From Kutzneria sp036403095 (GTDB taxonomy: Bacteria; Actinomycetota; Actinomycetes; Mycobacteriales; Pseudonocardiaceae), in assembly GCA_036403095.1 (NCBI GenBank), contig DASWRQ010000132.1, positions 1 to 8,626 of the forward strand: 8,626 nucleotides of DNA, read 5' to 3'. A model generated the notes under the pieces. It ran no database searches and had not been told where the DNA came from. It saw nothing but the letters and a program-made list of their open reading frames with translations. Both the position numbers and the translations under genes were made by a program. Below, one piece after another: positions 1-3,600 of the stretch (position 1 is the stretch's first letter; every line of letters begins with the position of its first letter).

Positions 1-62
1 TCCGCCAGGCGGCTGACGGCTACGAGGGTGCCGAGGGCTCGGCCAAGAAGCTCTGGGGCTGA
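1..62 (+). CDS. 3' end of probable WXG100 (EsxT/EsxU-like) ESX protein, partial
   Basis: The last 19 codons of a gene that begins before the window. The frame that starts at base 3 reads through to TGA at 60-62 and ends ADGYEGAEGSAKKLWG. A helical tail of the type A-x-x-Y-x-x-x-E near the C-terminus is typical of WXG100 proteins, the small helical-hairpin substrates of type VII secretion. In mycobacteria the ESX-4 genes esxU and esxT lie just upstream of rplM, which is the gene that follows here, so position supports the call. The fragment is too short to prove family membership. The frame is supported by the well-placed terminator hairpin 28 bases after the stop. Confidence 0.5.
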   Translation, partial: RQAADGYEGAEGSAKKLWG

Positions 63-90
63 GACCTTCGTCACGCCCGTATGCGAGGCC

Positions 91-125
91 CGTGGACCCC
101 GGGACGACCCGTCCTGGGGTCCACG
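91..125 (+). terminator. Strong hairpin terminator after the ESX gene
   Basis: Bases 91-106 pair with 110-125: CGTGGACCCC with GGGGTCCACG, one G.T wobble, then GGACG with CGTCC, around a 3-base ACC loop. This gives a 16-bp stem. No T-run follows, which is common for actinobacterial terminators. It sits 28 bases after the upstream stop codon and 21 bases before the rplM promoter, so it separates two transcription units. Confidence 0.75.
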
Positions 126-146
126 TATGCGTTCCGACCACCCGTT

Positions 147-176
147 TTGACCCTCACGGGTAGAGGCGGGTATCTT
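147..176 (+). promoter_or_regulatory. Housekeeping-sigma promoter of rplM-rpsI
   Basis: TTGACC at 147-152 and TATCTT at 171-176 are separated by 18 bases. They match the -35 and TAnnnT -10 elements of principal-sigma (HrdB/SigA) promoters. The expected start is near base 183, leaving a leader of about 150 nt before rplM. This is the best promoter match in the window and fits a strongly expressed ribosomal operon. Confidence 0.75.
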
Positions 177-182
177 CTTTTG

Positions 183-336
183 TTGTTGTGCGGTTATGCG
201 GCGCGAGGCTTGCTGCCGCGCGTGCTCCAGCAGTTCGTGAACACGCTGGCGCGCCCCCGCCGCAACAGCACCCCATGACACGAGCGTGGACCTTCGTAGG
301 GTCGCGCTACAGAGTGAGTGACGACGAGGTAGATCC
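183..336 (+). promoter_or_regulatory. rplM 5' leader with possible structured hairpin
   Basis: This untranslated stretch lies between the inferred transcription start and the rplM GTG. An imperfect hairpin at 283-308 pairs AGCG with CGCT and GACC with GGTC. Further upstream, GCGTG (220-224) and CCAGC (227-231) compete for the overlapping sequence CACGCTGG (242-249), so alternative folds are possible. L13 represses its own mRNA in other bacteria, but I recognise no known leader family here; regulation is an inference. Confidence 0.35.
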
Positions 337-780
337 GTGCGCACGTACAGCCCGAAGGCCGGCGAGGTGAACCGCGCCTGGCACGTCATCGACGCCCAGG
401 ACGTGGTGCTCGGCCGGCTTGCCACCCAGGTTGCGACGCTGCTGCGTGGCAAGCACAAGCCCATCTACGCCCCGCATGTCGACACCGGTGACTTCGTCGT
501 CATCGTGAACGCCGAGAAGGTGGCGCTCACCGGCAACAAGCGGGACCAGGCCTTCGTGTACCGCCACAGCGGTCACCCGGGCGGCCTGAGCAAGCGCTCC
601 TTCGGCGAGATGCTGGAGAAGCAGCCGGAGCGCCTCGTTGAGCAGGCGATCAAGGGCATGCTGCCGCACACCCGGTTGGGTCGTGCGATGGCCAGCAAGC
701 TCAAGGTGTACGCCGGCCCGGCGCACCCGCACGCGGCCCAGGCGCCGCAGCCGTTCGAGATCACCAAGATCGCCCAGTGA
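337..780 (+). CDS. rplM: 50S ribosomal protein L13
   Basis: Encodes 147-residue L13, an early-assembly protein of the large ribosomal subunit that binds 23S rRNA. Family signatures are visible throughout: HVIDAQDVVLGRLAT (residues 16-30), the VNAEKVALTGNK segment (57-68), YRHSGHPGGLS (75-85) and KGMLPHTRLGR (106-116), ending in the usual KVYAGPAHPHAAQAPQP tail. Its length is normal for actinobacterial L13. The GTG start at 337 is chosen because GAGG (326-329) lies 7 bases upstream and the protein then begins MRTYSPKAGEV, as in relatives. Its stop TGA overlaps a GTG, and rpsI follows within 14 bases, so the two form one operon driven by the promoter at 147-176. Confidence 0.97.
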   Translation: MRTYSPKAGEVNRAWHVIDAQDVVLGRLATQVATLLRGKHKPIYAPHVDTGDFVVIVNAEKVALTGNKRDQAFVYRHSGHPGGLSKRSFGEMLEKQPERLVEQAIKGMLPHTRLGRAMASKLKVYAGPAHPHAAQAPQPFEITKIAQ

Positions 781-794
781 CCGAGGAAGTTTCA

Positions 795-1427
795 GTGACC
801 ACTCCTGACCACGAGCCCGAGCAGCTCGCCGACGAGGCCGTCGCTGCCGAGGCCACCGAGGCTGTCGACGCCGTCGAGACCCCCGAGGCCGACGCCGCCG
901 AGGCTGTCGAGACCCCCGAGGCCGACGCCGCCGAGGCTGTCGAGACCACCGAGACCGACGCCGTCGCCGAGTTCGACGCCGCCGTCGAGGCGGACGCCGA
1001 CGAAGAGGCCGCGCCCGCGCCGGCCCCGGTCGCGCTGCCCAACCGACTGATCCAGACGGTCGGCCGCCGCAAGCAGGCCATCGTTCGCGTGCGACTGGTG
1101 CCGGGCACCGGCAAGTTCACGCTGAACGGCAAGACCCTGGAGCAGTACTTCCCGAACAAGGTGCACCAGCAGCTCATCAAGGAGCCGCTGGTGACCGTCG
1201 AGCGCGTCGAGATGTTCGACGTCATCGGCACGCTCGTCGGCGGCGGCATCTCCGGCCAGGCCGGCGCGCTGCGGCTGGGCATCGCCCGTGCGCTCATCGA
1301 GTTCGAGATCGACGACCGCCCGGCGCTGAAGAAGGCCGGCTTCCTGACCCGTGACCCGCGGGCCAAGGAGCGCAAGAAGTACGGCCTGAAGAAGGCCCGC
1401 AAGGCGCCTCAGTACAGCAAGCGCTGA
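795..1427 (+). CDS. rpsI: 30S ribosomal protein S9 with long acidic N-terminal extension
   Basis: S9 is a small-subunit protein whose C-terminal tail reaches the P-site tRNA. The conserved core runs from about residue 83 (NRLIQTVGRRKQAIVRVRL) through LNGKTLEQYFP, GGGISGQAGALRLGIARAL and DPRAKERKKYGLKKARKAPQ, to the invariant terminal QYSKR. Residues 1 to about 82 form a Glu/Asp/Ala-rich extension with no Lys or Arg, containing VETPEADAAEA twice and a third degenerate copy. From memory the M. tuberculosis extension is only about 24 residues. GTG 795 (210 aa) is chosen over the in-frame GTG at 777 because GAGGAAG (783-789) lies 5 bases before 795, while 777 has no ribosome binding site. The 777 start would add six residues and overlap the rplM stop. 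Confidence 0.95.
   Translation: MTTPDHEPEQLADEAVAAEATEAVDAVETPEADAAEAVETPEADAAEAVETTETDAVAEFDAAVEADADEEAAPAPAPVALPNRLIQTVGRRKQAIVRVRLVPGTGKFTLNGKTLEQYFPNKVHQQLIKEPLVTVERVEMFDVIGTLVGGGISGQAGALRLGIARALIEFEIDDRPALKKAGFLTRDPRAKERKKYGLKKARKAPQYSKR
873..971 (+). repeat. 33-bp tandem repeat inside rpsI
   Basis: Two identical 33-bp units (873-905 and 906-938) encode VETPEADAAEA. A third, diverged unit (939-971) encodes VETTETDAVAE. The unit is a multiple of three, so copy-number changes keep the frame. The repeat explains part of the long acidic extension of S9. Confidence 0.9.
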
Positions 1428-1440
1428 GTTTGTAATAACG

Positions 1441-1492
1441 GCCGACGGGCGGCGTGTGTCTGCGGAAAGCGCAGACCATGTCGCCCGTTGGT
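1441..1492 (+). terminator. Long hairpin terminator of the rplM-rpsI operon
   Basis: Bases 1441-1456 (outer GCCG, then ACGGGCGGCGTG) pair with 1477-1492. After a bulged T at 1457, GTCTGCG (1458-1464) pairs with CGCAGAC (1470-1476) around the loop GAAAG. The stem has 23 pairs, including four G.T wobbles, and GCTTTCT follows. It starts 14 bases after the rpsI stop codon. Confidence 0.8.
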
Positions 1493-1624
1493 GCTTTCTG
1501 GGGGCCCGGCCCCCAGGCCCCCACGCCGGGGCTCCGCCCCGGACCCCGAGTCGGTGTGGCGGTTCGGCCTGGCGCGGAAAGCGCAGACCACGCCGCCCGT
1601 TGGTGTCTTCTGGGGCCCGGCCCC
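1462..1624 (+). repeat. Imperfect 51-bp direct repeat of the terminator's loop and right arm
   Basis: Bases 1462-1512 and 1574-1624 are alike at 47 of 51 positions, starting GCGGAAAGCGCAGACCA and ending TTCTGGGGCCCGGCCCC. The second copy lacks an adjacent matching left arm. Its right arm (from CGCAGAC at 1582) matches the first copy's left arm ACGGGCGGCGTG (1445-1456) with no wobbles, better than the first copy's own right arm does. This suggests a duplication or recombination history of a dispersed intergenic element. Confidence 0.85.
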
Positions 1625-1671
1625 GGACCCCCACGCCGGGGCGGCCCGGCCCCGGACCCCCACGCCGGGGC
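1614..1671 (+). repeat. Perfect 29-bp tandem repeat
   Basis: Bases 1614-1642 and 1643-1671 are identical, each beginning GGCCCGGCCCCGGACC and ending CACGCCGGGGC. A diverged relative lies at about 1503-1532. The GC-rich arms allow CCGGGGC (1636-1642) to pair with GCCCCGG (1649-1655). Confidence 0.9.
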
Positions 1672-1747
1672 TTCCGCCCGGATCCCGCTCGACGTGGCGG
1701 CTCCGCCGGCTTGGGCAACCGCCGGCGGCCCTCCTGCGCCTTGTTTG

Positions 1748-1753
1748 TAGTCT
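1748..1753 (+). promoter_or_regulatory. Possible glmM promoter -10 box
   Basis: TAGTCT fits the TAnnnT pattern and lies 41 bases before the glmM start, in the only AT-richer patch of this spacer. No convincing -35 element is present. It is offered because the strong terminator after rpsI implies that glmM needs its own promoter. Confidence 0.25.
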
Positions 1754-1794
1754 GGCGATCCCTCACGTCCCCGCCCCCGGAGGTAGCAGCGTCC

Positions 1795-3129
1795 ATGTCC
1801 CGTCTGTTCGGCACCGACGGCGTCCGCGGTATGGCCAACGCCGACCTGACCCCGGAACTGGCGCTCTCGCTGGCCGCGGCCGCGGCCCGGGTGCTGGCCG
1901 AGCACGACACCACGCACCGCCCGGTCGCGGTGGTGGGTCGGGACCCGCGGGCCAGCGGCGAGATGCTGGAGGCGGCGGTCACCGCCGGCCTCACGGCGGC
2001 CGGCGCGGACGTGCTGCGACTGGGCGTGCTGCCCACCCCTGCGGTGGCCTTCCTGGTCGCCGCGCTGGGCGCGGACCTGGGCGTGATGATCTCCGCCTCG
2101 CACAACCCGATGCCCGACAACGGCATCAAGTTCTTCGCCAAGGGTGGCCTGAAGCTGTCCGACGAGCTGGAGGACGAGATCGAGTCCCGGCTCGGCGACA
2201 CGGCCGGCCGGCCGACCGGCGCCGGCGTCGGCCGGGTCAGCGACGTGCCGGACGCGGTCAACCGCTACATCGACCACCTGCTCGTCTCCACCCCGCACGA
2301 CCTGCACGGCCTGCGCATCGTGGTGGACTGCGCCAACGGCGCCGCCTCGACCGCCGCGCCGCAGGCCTACCGCCGGGCCGGCGCCGAGGTGATTGCCATT
2401 CACGCCGACCCGACCGGCCTGAACATCAACGACGGCGTCGGCTCCACCCACCTGGACGTGCTGCAGGCGGCAGTGCTGGAGCACGGCGCCGACCTGGGCA
2501 TCGCCCACGACGGCGACGCGGACCGCTGCCTGGCGGTGGACGGCACCGGCGCCGAGGTTGACGGCGACCAGATCATGGCCGTGCTGGCGCTGGCCCTCAA
2601 GGACGCCGGCGAGCTCAAGGACGACACGCTGGTCGCGACCGTGATGAGCAACCTCGGCCTGCACCTGGCCATGAAGGACAACGGTGTGCGCCTGCTCACC
2701 ACCGCGGTCGGCGACCGCTACGTGGTGGAAGAGCTGCGCTCCGGCGGCTACTCGCTGGGCGGCGAGCAGTCCGGCCACGTGATCTTGCCCTCGCACGCCA
2801 CCACCGGCGACGGCCTGCTGACCGCGCTGCGCCTGATGGCCCGCGTGGCCGCCACCGGCAAGCCGCTGAACGAGCTGGCCGGCGTGATGCGCCGGCTGCC
2901 GCAGGTGCTGATCAACGTGCGGGTGGCCGACAAGGCCGCCGTCGCCGCGGCCGACACCGTGAACCAGGCCGTCGCCGAGGTGACGGCCGAGCTGGGCGAG
3001 ACCGGCCGCGTGCTGCTGCGCCCGTCCGGCACCGAGCAGTTGGTCCGCGTGATGGTCGAGGCCCCCAGCCAGGACGAGGCGCACGGCGCCGCGACCCGGC
3101 TCGCGGAGGTCGTTTCCGCGGTGCGTTGA
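1795..3129 (+). CDS. glmM: Phosphoglucosamine mutase GlmM
   Basis: GlmM interconverts glucosamine-6-phosphate and glucosamine-1-phosphate in the cytoplasm, the second step of UDP-GlcNAc synthesis for peptidoglycan. The 444-residue product has the full alpha-phosphohexomutase layout. It starts MSRLFGTDGVRG. The phosphoserine loop is ISASHNP with Ser102, the same position as in E. coli GlmM. The Mg-binding loop DGDADR is at 239-244, the sugar-binding GEQSGH at 323-328, and the phosphate-binding RPSGTE at 409-414 with Arg418. Length equals the family norm. ATG 1795 is chosen for GGAGG (1779-1783), 11 bases upstream, and for the conserved N-terminus. It stands alone between terminators. GlmS, which makes its substrate, is encoded 4.7 kb downstream on the same strand. 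Confidence 0.97.
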   Translation: MSRLFGTDGVRGMANADLTPELALSLAAAAARVLAEHDTTHRPVAVVGRDPRASGEMLEAAVTAGLTAAGADVLRLGVLPTPAVAFLVAALGADLGVMISASHNPMPDNGIKFFAKGGLKLSDELEDEIESRLGDTAGRPTGAGVGRVSDVPDAVNRYIDHLLVSTPHDLHGLRIVVDCANGAASTAAPQAYRRAGAEVIAIHADPTGLNINDGVGSTHLDVLQAAVLEHGADLGIAHDGDADRCLAVDGTGAEVDGDQIMAVLALALKDAGELKDDTLVATVMSNLGLHLAMKDNGVRLLTTAVGDRYVVEELRSGGYSLGGEQSGHVILPSHATTGDGLLTALRLMARVAATGKPLNELAGVMRRLPQVLINVRVADKAAVAAADTVNQAVAEVTAELGETGRVLLRPSGTEQLVRVMVEAPSQDEAHGAATRLAEVVSAVR

Positions 3130-3131
3130 CC

Positions 3132-3158
3132 GGCGGTCACCAGTTCGGTGATAGCGCC
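3132..3158 (+). terminator. Probable glmM terminator hairpin
   Basis: GGCGGTCACC (3132-3141) pairs with GGTGAT plus CGCC (3147-3152 and 3155-3158), with a 2-base bulge and AGTTC as the loop. The stem of about 10 pairs starts 3 bases after the stop codon. An alternative fold, TGACC/GGTCA at 3127-3139, overlaps the stop codon itself. Confidence 0.5.
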
Positions 3159-3180
3159 CTGCCCTGTCCGGTTTCTGTAA

Positions 3181-3186
3181 TAGTGT
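3181..3186 (+). promoter_or_regulatory. Possible -10 box for the secretion cassette
   Basis: TAGTGT fits TAnnnT and sits in a short AT-richer patch (TTTCTGTAATAGTG) about 96 bases before the first cassette gene. A clear -35 box is not visible. The hairpin after glmM argues for a promoter somewhere in this 153-bp spacer. Confidence 0.3.
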
Positions 3187-3282
3187 GCGATGCATCGGCA
3201 TGGACCGCCGGGTGGAACCGAAACGCGCCCCACGGAGTCCGAGTAGTCATCCACAGCAGGGGGCCAGGGGAGGACAAAGATC

Positions 3283-3600
3283 ATGTCGGGCAGCGTCAAG
3301 GCCGACGGTGGGGCGATCACGACTCTCGGTTCGTACTTCCGAGATCTCGATGAGACGACCGCAGTGGGATATCGCAACACGCTGGACTCGGTGCACGTCA
3401 CGGGGGACATCACGGGGAAGTCGTGCCCGCAGGCCGGCGATGCGGCGGCGAAGGCCGTGCAGACCTTGAGCGCCAACATGAAGGACTTCGGTTCGCACGC
3501 GGAGGACATCTGCGCCGGATTGAACGCGACCGCGAAGAACTACGCCGACACCGATTCCTCGAATGCCTCGTCGATCTCGTCCGCGGGGGGTAACGCCTGA
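3283..3600 (+). CDS. Small helical type VII secretion-type protein (Rv3440c position)
   Basis: A 105-residue protein of mostly helical, alanine-rich make-up, the size of WXG100 and EspC-like ESX substrates. It lacks a W-x-G turn. Near the C-terminus it has YADTD (residues 87-91), matching the YxxxD/E signal used by ESX substrates and placed after a predicted helix. Two cysteines, Cys48 and Cys77, could form a disulfide once exported. No Sec signal peptide is present. The ATG at 3283 follows GGGGAGG (3267-3273) at 9 bases. Its stop TGA shares a base with the next ATG, so translation is likely coupled to the 946-aa protein. By position it corresponds to Rv3440c of M. tuberculosis (from memory). 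Function is unknown; export is an inference. Confidence 0.8.
   Translation: MSGSVKADGGAITTLGSYFRDLDETTAVGYRNTLDSVHVTGDITGKSCPQAGDAAAKAVQTLSANMKDFGSHAEDICAGLNATAKNYADTDSSNASSISSAGGNA

Larger units (their letters stand above)
1428..1794. other. Gene-free region between rpsI and glmM, rich in repeats and hairpins
   Basis: I see no credible gene in these 367 bases; open frames here have no ribosome binding site and merely cross repeats. The stretch holds the rpsI terminator (1441-1492), a partial second copy of it, and a perfect 29-bp tandem repeat. It also has several GC hairpins: CCGGGGC/GCCCCGG at 1526-1542, the same arms at 1636-1655, and CCGCCGGC/GCCGGCGG at 1703-1728. The last 60 bases carry a possible glmM promoter and its ribosome binding site. 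The GGGGCTCCGCCCC style of hairpin is common between genes in actinomycetes. Confidence 0.8.

Noticed and set aside
81..370. Small open frames in the rplM leader
   Set aside because: They start inside the terminator or promoter, lack ribosome binding sites, and one overlaps rplM.
777..794. Earlier in-frame GTG as the rpsI start
   Set aside because: It has no ribosome binding site and overlaps the rplM stop, whereas GTG 795 has GAGGAAG at the right distance.
1462..1671. CRISPR array or insertion sequence
   Set aside because: Repeats are few, unequal and GC-hairpin based, with no regular unique spacers, no transposase and no terminal inverted repeats with target duplication.
1456..1794. N-terminal extension of glmM through the repeat region
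   Set aside because: The frame is open by chance; the extension is Pro/Gly/Arg low-complexity sequence from the repeats, while ATG 1795 has GGAGG and gives the conserved GlmM N-terminus.
1294..3201. Long open frame antisense to glmM and the repeat region
   Set aside because: It crosses glmM, the repeats and the end of rpsI with a composition typical of antisense shadows; glmM on the other strand is certain.
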